Below, one piece after another: positions 5,835 to 14,583 of a stretch of 19,751 bases of DNA. Source of the DNA: Duncaniella sp. (GTDB lineage Bacteria > Bacteroidota > Bacteroidia > Bacteroidales > Muribaculaceae); NCBI RefSeq assembly GCF_029054785.1, contig NZ_JAIDEN010000066.1:1-19751 (forward strand). Direction: 5' to 3'. A program made the translations under genes and the position numbers. Under the pieces are notes generated by a model, which was not told the origin of the DNA, searched no databases, and saw nothing but the letters and a program-made list of their open reading frames with translations. The stretch's first letter is position 1. Each line of letters begins with the position of its first letter.

Positions 5835-8147
5835 ATGAATCTTACAAACGATAATTCGTCTGATAAATTTGATTTTCGCTACTATATCCAATTGTTCCGC
5901 AGCCGTTGGTATTGGTTTGCCATATCAGTTGTTGTGTGTGCATCTTTAGGGGCGTTCTATGCGTTATCGACAGTGCCTGTCTATCAGGTTGTTGCCAATA
6001 TTCTGATCTCAGAGGAAGATGGGCGGTCTTCATCAAGTGCGATGAGTGAGCTTGCCAGCCAATTCGCGGTCGGAAATATGATGGGCGGAACAAGTTCAGT
6101 GGATGATGAGATCAATGTTGTCAGATCGCACACAAATCTGCGTCAGACCGTAAGAGATTTGGACCTGAACAAGAGCTATATAGTCAAGAAGTTCAGGATA
6201 TTTGACCGGAATGTCGGCGAGAAGACTCCTGTGGTGATGACCTGCGACTCTACGATTGCGGATACTCTGGGCGTGTATATGGCTTTTAAAGTCAATGTCA
6301 GCAAAGACCATAAAGTAAGCATTAAGGCTAAAGCGAATAAGAAGAAAATCGCAGACGTAAAGGATCAGACATTCCCTGTCACGCTGAAGACTCAGTATGG
6401 TGATTTCATTTTTGATAAGACCAGCTATCTTAAAAAGGGTCACGGTGTCAGAATGGATATCGGTTTCAGCAGTTATGACGGTGGGGCGGAAGGCCTTTCG
6501 GAAGAAGTGGCAATTTACATCCCAAGCAAACGTTCGAATGTGATTTCTTTTGCTGCCAAAAGCTCAAATCCGCAGTTGACACAGAAGATTTTGAATACAA
6601 TTATTGACAATTACAACATATCTGGAATCAGAGAAAAGCGTAAGAAAGATCAGAAAACAGCTGATTTTGTTGCAGAGCGTCTTATGGATATCAGCCGTGA
6701 GCTGAGTCTTTCAGAAAGTGACATCGAGAATTACAAACGGAGTAAAAATCTCGTTGACATAGGAGCCGATGCGACAAAGTGGATGAGGCGCTCGGAAGGT
6801 CTTGAGTCTCAGATAATGGGCATAGAGACCGAGATCCATCTTCTCTCCTTGACCCGTGATTTCATCAATGATCCCGAAAATGACGATCAGCTGATACCGG
6901 CTCTGAATGTGAATGCTTCAGTACCGATTGATGCTTACAATGGAATGCTTCTTCAGAGAATGCAGTTGCAGAACACGGCCCGTGGAGACAACGCCATGTT
7001 GAAAAGGCTTGACGAACAGATTGTTGTGGTTAAGGAAAACATGAAAAAATCTCTTCAGAAAGCCTTGGAGAATGCAACTGTCCGCCTGCGCGATCTTCAG
7101 TCACAGGTGGGAGAGTCAAATTCGACTTTGAGCAAATTCCCTGAGTATGAACGTCAATACGGCAATATCAAACGGCAGCAGGAAATCAAGGAAGAGCTGT
7201 ATCTTTATCTTCTTACAAAGCAGGAAGAGACGAGCATTGCGCTGGCCAATTCATTGCCGCGAGCGAAGATTGTCGACGATGCTTATGTCAAGTCGCTTCC
7301 GGTCAATCTGTCGAAAAAGAAGATTGTGCTGATTGCGGTTCTTATCGGCTTGATTATTCCGCTGGTGCTTATATTCCTGTTGGATAAGCTGAAGAATAAA
7401 TTTGAAACTATCGGTGAACTTGAGCGTCTGACTACTGTTCCGGTTCTCGGTGAAGTCTGTCAGAAATCAGGCTCAGACTCTCCTCTGGTTGTCAAGTCGA
7501 CGGGCGGAAGCACTTCTGTCGCTGAACTTTTCCGACTGATCAGGTCGAATCTGCAATTTGTACTCGGAAATCACAGCGGATCAAAAGTCATTTTGCTGAC
7601 ATCGACTATTTCAGGCGAAGGCAAGTCGTTCATCTCGATAAACCTTGCATCCTCGTTTGCCGTATTGGGTAAAAAAGTATTGCTTATAGGACTCGATATA
7701 CGTAATCCAAAGCTTGGCGAATATCTGAATCTGCCGCCTGCTGACGGATTTACATCCTATATCGCCAACCGTGACATTTCGTTGGACTCAATCATTCTGC
7801 ATGACTCCATAGAGAAGAATCTGGATATAATCATGGCCGGGCCGATACCGCCCAACCCCTCGGAACTTCTCCAGTCAGAGCGTGTGGACCAGCTGTTCGC
7901 CGAATTGAAGACAATGTATGATTATATTATCATAGACTCGGCTCCAGTCGGTATGGTGAGCGATACTTTTGCTTTGGTGCGTGTGGCCGATGCCACAGTC
8001 TACGTCACCCGTGCAAACTATACGACAACCAAGGAAATCGAACTTCTGAACAAGCTCTACGCTTCAAAACGTCTGCCGAAACTGTCTGTCGTGCTTAACG
8101 GTACCAAGACAGCCGCCGGTTACGGCTATGGCTACGGGGCCAAGTAA
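5835..8147 (+). CDS. Wzc-type chain-length regulator and tyrosine kinase
   Basis: This is an inner-membrane polysaccharide co-polymerase fused to a bacterial tyrosine kinase (BY-kinase) of 770 residues; it sets chain length and couples synthesis to export. Domains in order: Wzz-type N-terminus with the first membrane helix (about 24-46); a long periplasmic, partly coiled-coil region; a GNVR-like segment ending near LPRAKIVDDAYVKSLPVNLS; a second membrane helix (about 494-515); and a cytoplasmic ATPase. Walker A is S593-GEGKS, the A' motif is IGLDIR (D621), and Walker B is YIIID (D701). The first aspartate of the canonical A' motif is glycine here. The C-terminal tyrosine cluster is short (GYGYGYGAK, three tyrosines in the last eight residues). 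Both may be normal for Bacteroidetes. Its place directly after the export lipoprotein supports the role. Confidence 0.93.
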   Translation: MNLTNDNSSDKFDFRYYIQLFRSRWYWFAISVVVCASLGAFYALSTVPVYQVVANILISEEDGRSSSSAMSELASQFAVGNMMGGTSSVDDEINVVRSHTNLRQTVRDLDLNKSYIVKKFRIFDRNVGEKTPVVMTCDSTIADTLGVYMAFKVNVSKDHKVSIKAKANKKKIADVKDQTFPVTLKTQYGDFIFDKTSYLKKGHGVRMDIGFSSYDGGAEGLSEEVAIYIPSKRSNVISFAAKSSNPQLTQKILNTIIDNYNISGIREKRKKDQKTADFVAERLMDISRELSLSESDIENYKRSKNLVDIGADATKWMRRSEGLESQIMGIETEIHLLSLTRDFINDPENDDQLIPALNVNASVPIDAYNGMLLQRMQLQNTARGDNAMLKRLDEQIVVVKENMKKSLQKALENATVRLRDLQSQVGESNSTLSKFPEYERQYGNIKRQQEIKEELYLYLLTKQEETSIALANSLPRAKIVDDAYVKSLPVNLSKKKIVLIAVLIGLIIPLVLIFLLDKLKNKFETIGELERLTTVPVLGEVCQKSGSDSPLVVKSTGGSTSVAELFRLIRSNLQFVLGNHSGSKVILLTSTISGEGKSFISINLASSFAVLGKKVLLIGLDIRNPKLGEYLNLPPADGFTSYIANRDISLDSIILHDSIEKNLDIIMAGPIPPNPSELLQSERVDQLFAELKTMYDYIIIDSAPVGMVSDTFALVRVADATVYVTRANYTTTKEIELLNKLYASKRLPKLSVVLNGTKTAAGYGYGYGAK

Positions 8148-8168
8148 GGATATTCGGTACTGAACGGG

Positions 8169-9377
8169 ATGAAAAAGGCTCTCTTTGTCTTGACTCTGTT
8201 TTCGACCATTGGATTTTTTAATCCGATGCAGATTTTTTCGCCCCAGCAGACAAAGTTGATTTTCTATCTGTGTGTTTTTTTCAGTGCCTTGTATGCCTTT
8301 TTTGATGGACGTTCTCTCAGGAAGGTTGACTATCCGTGGAAATCCTACTGGCTGTTTCTGGTTTTGATTTTCGTGTCAACCATTCCAGGTGCGGTTTTTC
8401 ATCTCCAGTCCTATCCGGTGACATTTGTGGCTACTCTCCCGTATCTGATGAGCTATTTTTATTTCTGGATTCTTCTGCGTACCGGTTTGCCGGATAAATT
8501 TATCCTTAAATGGCTCTTCATCGGATGCGCATTGGCCGTGCCGGTCTATTTTATCAATCTCTTCAGTTTCCCTGATGTTGTTTTCGGCGAGGAATTGATC
8601 GGCGATTTTTCCAGAGGTATTCTGCGTGTACCGGTGGTCTATTCGGAAATGATGGTGCTGTTTTTGCTCTATGGTATCAACCGGATCCTGCTCAAAGACA
8701 AGCGATGGCGATTCTGGGCCTGTGTCTGTGGAGTGTGCCTGCTGATGATTTTCATGTCGGTGGTGCGTCAGCTGATATTATATTCGCTGGTCCTCGGTAT
8801 ACTGTTCCTGATGAAAAATTTTTCATGGACAAAGAAACTGATGGTGATTGCTGTCGGAATTTTTACGGTAGTTTATGTGCTGCCGATGATTCCGGCCTAC
8901 AATACAATGCTTGAATTGTCTCAGGATCAGATTGACAAGAATGAAGAGGAAGAGAATGTCAGGATTGGCGCATGGCGATATTACACCTTTGAGCATCAGA
9001 CCAATGATATAACTCCTTTGATCGGTAATGGCGTTCCCTCGTTCGGCAATAGTATATGGGGGAGTGTCTTTGACGATGAAATTGAATATAATGGCTATTT
9101 ATATGCCGATGTTTCCTGGGCGGGCATTATCTATCTTTTCGGATGGATTGCATTTGCCGCACTTCTGATTCTGATGATCAAAGCTATGGTCAGGCGCAAG
9201 GAGCCGGATAAGGAATATCTTACATATTGGTTTGTATATGTGATCCTGTCAGGAATAGCAGCAGGTATTTTTGTTTATTACAATCAGATTGTCTGCATAA
9301 TGATCGGATTGTATCTGGTCTTTGGTGAGTATGAAAAAAACGGCGGTAATAATCCTCAACTACAACAATCCGTCTGA
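8169..9377 (+). CDS. O-antigen polymerase/ligase-like membrane protein
   Basis: This polytopic inner-membrane protein of 402 residues has about ten hydrophobic segments, the layout of Wzy polymerases and WaaL ligases. The largest soluble loop lies at about 250-305. It contains ENVRIGAWRYYTFEHQ followed by LIGNGVPSFGNS, which recalls the R-x-x-W and GxG features of the Wzy_C/O-antigen ligase family. An arginine in a membrane-edge helix (SVVRQLILYSLVLG) also fits. With the export lipoprotein and Wzc-type protein just upstream and glycosyltransferases downstream, it most likely polymerises the repeat units of an exported polysaccharide. A ligase function cannot be excluded, because these families are not separable by eye. 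The last 47 bases overlap the next gene. Confidence 0.78.
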   Translation: MKKALFVLTLFSTIGFFNPMQIFSPQQTKLIFYLCVFFSALYAFFDGRSLRKVDYPWKSYWLFLVLIFVSTIPGAVFHLQSYPVTFVATLPYLMSYFYFWILLRTGLPDKFILKWLFIGCALAVPVYFINLFSFPDVVFGEELIGDFSRGILRVPVVYSEMMVLFLLYGINRILLKDKRWRFWACVCGVCLLMIFMSVVRQLILYSLVLGILFLMKNFSWTKKLMVIAVGIFTVVYVLPMIPAYNTMLELSQDQIDKNEEEENVRIGAWRYYTFEHQTNDITPLIGNGVPSFGNSIWGSVFDDEIEYNGYLYADVSWAGIIYLFGWIAFAALLILMIKAMVRRKEPDKEYLTYWFVYVILSGIAAGIFVYYNQIVCIMIGLYLVFGEYEKNGGNNPQLQQSV

Positions 9378-10290
9378 TACGATAGCCTGTATCAGAAGTG
9401 TGGAGCAGTTCAACACGGCTCCCATAAAGTATGTCGTCGTAGATAACGGCTCTAAGGACGGAGTTTCGGTCGGCGAGATCGACAAGTTCCTGACGGCGAA
9501 TTTTGGCTCGCGCTATAAACTTGTGTCTGAGAATGAACCGGTCGGCATCACACTTCCTGACGTGACTTTTCTGGTGAGTTCTTCGAACGACGGCTATGCC
9601 CGTGGCAACAACAAGGGGATTGCGCTGACAGCGGCAGATGATGAAATTGACCGTCTGCTGATTCTCAATAATGACATACTTTTTATTGAAGACATTATTC
9701 AGCCCTTGTGTGTGGCTCAGGATAGTCTGCCGGATTGCGCCATTATAAGCCCTCTGCTTCTGACAGGGAAAGGAGCGGGCATCGACTGGAACTGTGCGCG
9801 AAAAGACACTCTGGTTGGTACTTGGATTAAAAATAATTTTTTGGCTCCGTATCACTGGTTGTGTAAAAAGAGTGTCTATGAAATTTATCAGGAGTCACTT
9901 TTGCTTTATAAAAAGGAGAAGCCTTATCCTGAATTTATGCCGATAGAACTCCCGTCAGGATCCTGTATGCTTGTGAAAAAAGATGTTTTTGCGGCGATCG
10001 GTAATTTTGATCCCGCCACTTTTCTTTATTACGAGGAAAATATCCTTTACCGCAAGTTGCTGAAACGGAACCTGCGGAATTATATCGCAACCGGCTTGCG
10101 TTGTATACATCTGGGAGCCGCCACAATGGTTAAATCTCCGTCAAGAATTGTAGCCGAGGCTGCAAAGGCGAGTCGCATATACTATATAAGAACGTATCTC
10201 GATTCACCTTGGTGGCAGCTTGCCATGTTGGGAGTGAGTGAGGCCTGGCTTCAATGTTTCGTCTTTTTGAAAAGTATAGTAAAAAAATAA
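9331..10290 (+). CDS. Glycosyltransferase family 2, WbbL/rhamnosyltransferase-like
   Basis: This is a cytoplasmic or membrane-associated GT-A fold transferase (319 residues) expected to add one sugar to the lipid-linked repeat unit. The nucleotide-sugar site shows AVIILNYNN at the N-terminus and VVVDNGS (35-41). NDGYARGNNKGI and ILNND (111-115, in the place of the DxD metal site) follow. Next come LPSGSCMLVKKDVF with NFDPATFLYYEEN, the acidic acceptor/catalytic region of WbbL-like enzymes. This subgroup often uses dTDP-rhamnose, but donor and acceptor cannot be read from sequence. The frame is open upstream to a TTG at 9322; the ATG at 9331 starts the usual MKKTAVIILNYN. It starts inside the polymerase-like gene (47-base overlap) and ends seven bases before the next glycosyltransferase. 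Confidence 0.88.
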   Translation: MKKTAVIILNYNNPSDTIACIRSVEQFNTAPIKYVVVDNGSKDGVSVGEIDKFLTANFGSRYKLVSENEPVGITLPDVTFLVSSSNDGYARGNNKGIALTAADDEIDRLLILNNDILFIEDIIQPLCVAQDSLPDCAIISPLLLTGKGAGIDWNCARKDTLVGTWIKNNFLAPYHWLCKKSVYEIYQESLLLYKKEKPYPEFMPIELPSGSCMLVKKDVFAAIGNFDPATFLYYEENILYRKLLKRNLRNYIATGLRCIHLGAATMVKSPSRIVAEAAKASRIYYIRTYLDSPWWQLAMLGVSEAWLQCFVFLKSIVKK

Positions 10291-10297
10291 TTGTATA

Positions 10298-11245
10298 ATG
10301 AAACTATCAGTAATCACACCAGTCTATAATAGAGCCGATTGTATTCTTAGGTGCCTTGAAAGTGTCGCTTCACAGAATGGCTGTGGAAGAAACATCGAGC
10401 ATGTGGTCGTTGATGACGGTTCAAGTGACAATACAGCCGAACTGATCAGATCTTTTGCTGCGGATAAGCCGCATGTGAGGACTGTGTTCTTTGACCGGAA
10501 CCGAGGTACAAATGCGGCCCGAAACGCTGCTGTCAGGCAAGCGACTGGAGACTATTGTGTCATACTCGACAGTGACGATTATTTTACTCCGGATGCCTGC
10601 GATGTCATACTGAATGCTATGGAATCGTTTCATGATGCACGATATTTTATGTTCACGCGTGATGACCGTACTGAGGAGTTTGACAACCTTTACGGTGCGG
10701 GTTCAATTGTGAGATATAACTATCGTGATGTGCTGAATGGTAAGGTAGTAGGGGACTATATACACGTTATTCCACGCAATTTGCTTGAAAAATACCCGTT
10801 TGACGAGGGGCTGATGATATATGAATCACTGTTTATCCAGCAGATTTACCGTGAAGTAGGAGAGATGGTGTTCGAGAACAAGACCATTGTGATAGCCGAG
10901 AGAAATCGTTCCGACAGTGTCACCTGGAATACTTTGCGGACAAGTGAAAAGGCTATTTCCAGAAAACTTCAGGCGGCTCTGATGGAACTGGAATTGTTTG
11001 GAGATGACTATCTTGGCATCGGTGATCGAAAATATGTCGACGGACTTTATTTCAATATTGTGGATAATGCCGTCCTGATGAGCAATTACGGATTGGCAAA
11101 AAAATATATTTCGGCACTTGCCGGTTGGCGTAAATTTTTAATGCGCATGATCGTCATAGGTCGTTTGGGTCCGATATATAGTCGATGTCTCAATCGGTAT
11201 CTGAAATTTAAATATCGCTCATATCATATATGGGAGAAGAAGTGA
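10298..11245 (+). CDS. Glycosyltransferase family 2
   Basis: This second GT-A fold transferase has 315 residues. The N-terminal catalytic domain is clear: LSVITPVYNRADCILRCLES (3-22), VVVDDGSSDNT (36-46), NRGTNAARNAAV (68-79) and the metal-binding DSDD (91-94). The C-terminal part (about 170-315) is less conserved and carries several basic and aromatic residues, which may bind membrane or lipid-linked acceptor. It probably transfers one sugar in repeat-unit assembly; the sugar is not predictable. It follows the previous glycosyltransferase by seven bases and precedes the GT4 gene by 23 bases, so cotranscription is very likely. Confidence 0.9.
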   Translation: MKLSVITPVYNRADCILRCLESVASQNGCGRNIEHVVVDDGSSDNTAELIRSFAADKPHVRTVFFDRNRGTNAARNAAVRQATGDYCVILDSDDYFTPDACDVILNAMESFHDARYFMFTRDDRTEEFDNLYGAGSIVRYNYRDVLNGKVVGDYIHVIPRNLLEKYPFDEGLMIYESLFIQQIYREVGEMVFENKTIVIAERNRSDSVTWNTLRTSEKAISRKLQAALMELELFGDDYLGIGDRKYVDGLYFNIVDNAVLMSNYGLAKKYISALAGWRKFLMRMIVIGRLGPIYSRCLNRYLKFKYRSYHIWEKK

Positions 11246-11268
11246 TCGCCGATATGCGTAAATTGTAA

Positions 11269-12447
11269 ATGTCTGTTTACGGCAAAATTATGGATAGAAA
11301 AAAATCTGTGCTTTTTAATCTCGCAGCCACTCAGCCGGACTATGGTTCCAAACGTCATGGCGGAGGGATCTACGGAGAGATCGTATTGCGCAGGATAATA
11401 GAGTCAAAGCGTAATGTGATAGTCGCTTATGATGCGAAGCGCTGGATTAATCCTGAGATGCAGGCTCTTTGCAGGGATAACTCAGTGGAACTTGCCGACA
11501 TTTCAGAATGCGGCTTCCAGGCGGTAGTCGACAGCCGGGGGATAGACATATTTTATTCGCCACAGCCGGTCGATGATCTTTATCAGCTGGAGAATTGTGA
11601 GATTGTTGTGACTGTCCACGATCTTCGGTCAGTCGAACTGGCCGTTGATCGCAAGATGTTCTGGCGATATAAGATGAAACTGTCGATGCTGCTGAAAAAT
11701 CTGCTTGAGATTTTATGGCCGTCCTTTATCCGCCGTCGCCGTCAGAGGAAAAACGGCAATTTTATAAATAAACCTGATCTGCGTTTTGCGGTTGTCTCCA
11801 ACCATTCTTTAGGATCGGTAAATTTGTTTTTCCCGGATTCAGTCGGGAAAAATATTCCGGTATTCTATTCTCCGTCCACATCGCTGAACATGGTGAGCGA
11901 GCGCAAGGAAGCGTGTGACTACTATCTGCTGGTGAGTGCAAATCGTTGGGAGAAGAATTGTCTGAGAGCCTTGATGGCCCTTGATCAGCTTTTTTCAGAA
12001 GACCGTCTGACGGGAAAAAGAGTTGTTGTCACAGGTGTCAGCTCGGCAGACTATTTCAGGTATAAATTTAAAAATCCCGGATTGTTTGAATTCCGAGGCT
12101 ATGTCAGCGACGATGAGTTGAACCAACTCTACCACGATGCCTATTGCTTCATCTATCCGTCGTTGAACGAAGGTTTCGGCTATCCGCCTTTGGAAGCCAT
12201 GCGCTATGGTGTGCCCGTCCTGGCATCACCTTTTTCTTCAATAAGTGAGGTCTGTGGCGATTCAGTGCTCTACTTCAATCCCTTTAGCCTTGACGAGATT
12301 AAGATCCGTATCGTACAGCTTGAGGATAAAGATCTTTATGAGCGGCAGAGTGAAAAGAGCGTGCGCAGATATGAAACTGTCACATCACGCCAGAAAGAGG
12401 ATCTCGAAAAGTTTGTCCGGTTCATCTATGATGAGCCTGCCGACTGA
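11269..12447 (+). CDS. Glycosyltransferase family 4 (GT-B fold)
   Basis: This is a retaining glycosyltransferase of the GT4 family (392 residues) with two Rossmann-like halves. The N-terminal half has a glycine-rich loop (SKRHGGGIYGE, about 27-37) and VVTVHDLRS. The C-terminal half has LLVSANRWEKNCLRALMAL, then the hallmark E-x7-E in NEGFGYPPLEAM (E301 and E309), then GVPVLASPFSSISEVCGDSV. The start at 11269 is the first ATG in frame; a second ATG at 11290 (MDRKKSVLFNLAA) is an equally reasonable start. It is the last gene of the exopolysaccharide locus, and its sugar specificity is unknown. A strong hairpin shared with the convergent isomerase gene lies about 60 bases downstream. Confidence 0.9.
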   Translation: MSVYGKIMDRKKSVLFNLAATQPDYGSKRHGGGIYGEIVLRRIIESKRNVIVAYDAKRWINPEMQALCRDNSVELADISECGFQAVVDSRGIDIFYSPQPVDDLYQLENCEIVVTVHDLRSVELAVDRKMFWRYKMKLSMLLKNLLEILWPSFIRRRRQRKNGNFINKPDLRFAVVSNHSLGSVNLFFPDSVGKNIPVFYSPSTSLNMVSERKEACDYYLLVSANRWEKNCLRALMALDQLFSEDRLTGKRVVVTGVSSADYFRYKFKNPGLFEFRGYVSDDELNQLYHDAYCFIYPSLNEGFGYPPLEAMRYGVPVLASPFSSISEVCGDSVLYFNPFSLDEIKIRIVQLEDKDLYERQSEKSVRRYETVTSRQKEDLEKFVRFIYDEPAD

Positions 12448-12507
12448 GACTTTTTATAAGAGCGGAGGACGATTAAGAGTAATAGCTTATTTCGCTATGA
12501 TAAAAAA

Positions 12508-12539
12508 TAAAAGCGTTGGGATCACTTTCCCAACGCTTT
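12508..12539. terminator. Bidirectional terminator overlapping the isomerase stop codon
   Basis: A perfect 13-bp stem (AAAAGCGTTGGGA at 12508-12520, TCCCAACGCTTTT at 12527-12539) has a 6-base loop. On the minus strand it is followed by a T-rich run (TTTATTTTTTATC), a good intrinsic terminator. On the plus strand the stem itself ends in TTTT, giving weaker termination for the exopolysaccharide locus. The minus-strand TGA stop (12522-12524) of the isomerase lies in the loop, and its last codons build one arm. Confidence 0.85.
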
Positions 12540-14453
12540 TAATGCTTTCTTGTTGATTTTTACTTTATACTTCTTTCTGAGTTCCTTGACCCAGTCGCTT
12601 TCGAGTTGCTGCTGATAGTCTGAGGCTACTGCGCCACGGACATCATTGGCTTCTTCTGGAGTGTCGATGACACGGCCTGCATAGGCGAACCAGCTTGTCC
12701 ATTTGCCTGGAGCGGCGGGGCGTTCGCCGTTGAAGGCGATATTGTCGACAATCGCGTTCTCGCCTTTGCCGGTGACAACTTTCTCAATCTTGATGTTTCG
12801 GCCATAGTTGGCGCGCATCACAGAGACCAGGGAGTCGTTTTCAATCCGGTTTGCAGCAAGGTATTTCTGGGCTTCGCCGGCTATCGAGTCGCTGGTGGCA
12901 AAGATGACATAGCCTTTGTAATGAGGCTTATCCCAAGTGTAGTTGGTGCGGTTTGCCATGAAGTAGTTCTGAAGGCCTTCGGTGTCGCTTGTGGAGCGTT
13001 CCCAGACGTTGCGGTTGCTGATTTCAAACAGGAGAATGCCGTCGCGATACTCGTTTGTCAGATTCCGGTATTCATTGTTGTTTTCAGCGAGATTCTTTCT
13101 TGCCGTCTCGATTGTCATGTCGTCGATTTTGTGGTTGACAGCGGTGGTGAAGACTGTAAAAGCGTCATTGGCACCTTCAAGAACGTTTGCCGGAATGAAT
13201 TTTATGGCATCGGCTACGGTCAGGGGCTGATTGCCGACACGGGCTACGGTCGAGTTGTCGGACAGCAGCGAGTTGAGCTGTTCAGCCGGAGTGGCACCGG
13301 TCATTTTTGACCGTGCCTGCATCAGGCAGGCAGTATCGACTTTGACACCGATTTCCTCTTTGAGCTGTGAGAGCCGCTCGGTTTCAGGCATTGCCGAGCG
13401 GATGTCGCGGCTGATTGCGGCTTTGATGCCCTGCGACTCTTCATCGAGAGTGCCTATGCCGCGATGTGACAATGTCTGGACAATGTGATAGCCGTAGCTT
13501 GTCTTGAACGGAGTTGAGATCTCTCCGTCTTTAAGTCCGAAAGCAGCATCTTCAAATTCTTTGACCATCTCGCCGGGACCGAACCAGCCAAGGAGACCGC
13601 CGTTGGCAGCCGACCCAGGGTCTTCACTTTCAGCGCGGGCAATAGACTCGAAGTCGCCGCCGTTGAGGAGCGTTTTGTGGATTGAATCTATCTGCGCTTT
13701 TTTCACGGCACTTTCTTCTTCGGAAAGTTCTGCGGTGAGTTTCAGAATGTGGCGGGCCTGGACCTTTCCGGGATTAGGACGTTCGGATTCCACACGGATG
13801 ATGTGGAATCCGAAGGGGGCATCATCAATTACGGGCGAGATTTCACCCACCGGAGTTTCCCATGCCGCTTTTTCAAAAGGATAGGGGAAGCGGTTGGCAT
13901 TGATGTAGCCCATAGAGCCGTTGTTCACGCGGGCCGAGCGGTCGGAAGAATACCTTACAGCCATTTCTCCGAAATCGGCATAGCCGTTGACAATCGCCGT
14001 GCGGATACTGTCAAGTCGCATGCGGTTGGCTTCATTTTCATCGTATGTTGAACCGGTAGGGAGCATTATATGGCTGACACGGCGCGAGGTCGCCAGGCGC
14101 TTGTAGGCTTCGTTGACCAGACGTTGTTCGACCAGGGAGTCGCGCATGTAGGGGCGTGAGAGGTCCGCACAGTAGCCGTCAAATTCTTTTTTGAATGCTT
14201 CGGTCTTGTCAAGTCCGGCTGCTTCCGCATCGGCAACCTTGAGCTTATAGACCACAAACATGTCGATATACTCTTCAATGGTTTGGGGAGCCAGCTGCTG
14301 AAGGTTGTTCTTATTATAGAGGTATTCAAATTCGCTTTGCCGGATGTCTTTCCCGTTGATCGTCATGACCACCGGATCGGTGTTCTTGCTTGCCGAAGCC
14401 GAGAGAATCGCCGCGCAGGCAATTGCGGAAATTATGAATGACTTTTTTTTCAT
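12522..14453 (-). CDS. Secreted parvulin-type peptidyl-prolyl isomerase (PpiC/SurA-like)
   Basis: This exported folding factor (643 residues) probably acts in the periplasm on outer-membrane or secreted proteins. The N-terminus is a signal peptide (MKKKSFIISAIACAAILSAS) with a likely cleavage site around residues 20-23. Next is a SurA-like N-terminal helical part with INGKDIRQSEFEYLYNKNN. Two parvulin domains follow: about 125-230 (RVSHIMLPTGS, then GSMGYINANRFPYPFEKAAW, then FGFHIIRVE) and about 235-335 (VQARHILKL, then GGLLGWFGPGEMVKEFEDAA, then YGYHIVQ). The remaining C-terminal 300 residues are mostly helical and not recognised. The start ATG at 14453 is followed by a lysine run typical of a signal peptide. 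I saw no clear TAnnTTTG promoter in the 130 bases upstream. It lies downstream of guaB on the same strand but behind a strong hairpin. Confidence 0.9.
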   Translation of the reverse strand: MKKKSFIISAIACAAILSASASKNTDPVVMTINGKDIRQSEFEYLYNKNNLQQLAPQTIEEYIDMFVVYKLKVADAEAAGLDKTEAFKKEFDGYCADLSRPYMRDSLVEQRLVNEAYKRLATSRRVSHIMLPTGSTYDENEANRMRLDSIRTAIVNGYADFGEMAVRYSSDRSARVNNGSMGYINANRFPYPFEKAAWETPVGEISPVIDDAPFGFHIIRVESERPNPGKVQARHILKLTAELSEEESAVKKAQIDSIHKTLLNGGDFESIARAESEDPGSAANGGLLGWFGPGEMVKEFEDAAFGLKDGEISTPFKTSYGYHIVQTLSHRGIGTLDEESQGIKAAISRDIRSAMPETERLSQLKEEIGVKVDTACLMQARSKMTGATPAEQLNSLLSDNSTVARVGNQPLTVADAIKFIPANVLEGANDAFTVFTTAVNHKIDDMTIETARKNLAENNNEYRNLTNEYRDGILLFEISNRNVWERSTSDTEGLQNYFMANRTNYTWDKPHYKGYVIFATSDSIAGEAQKYLAANRIENDSLVSVMRANYGRNIKIEKVVTGKGENAIVDNIAFNGERPAAPGKWTSWFAYAGRVIDTPEEANDVRGAVASDYQQQLESDWVKELRKKYKVKINKKALKALGK

Positions 14454-14583
14454 CGCTGTTTAATGATGGTTCAGATACTATGTATGCACTCTGACTGTGA
14501 GTTTTTGATGGTTACTTACCTATAATAAACGTGTGGCTCGATTTTTTATTGCGTCAGAGGCCCTGCTGACTTGTAAAAATGCA

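Noticed and set aside
12481..12497. Small ATAGC/GCTAT hairpin after the GT4 gene
   Set aside because: Five pairs in AT-rich sequence next to a much stronger 13-bp hairpin. Probably chance.
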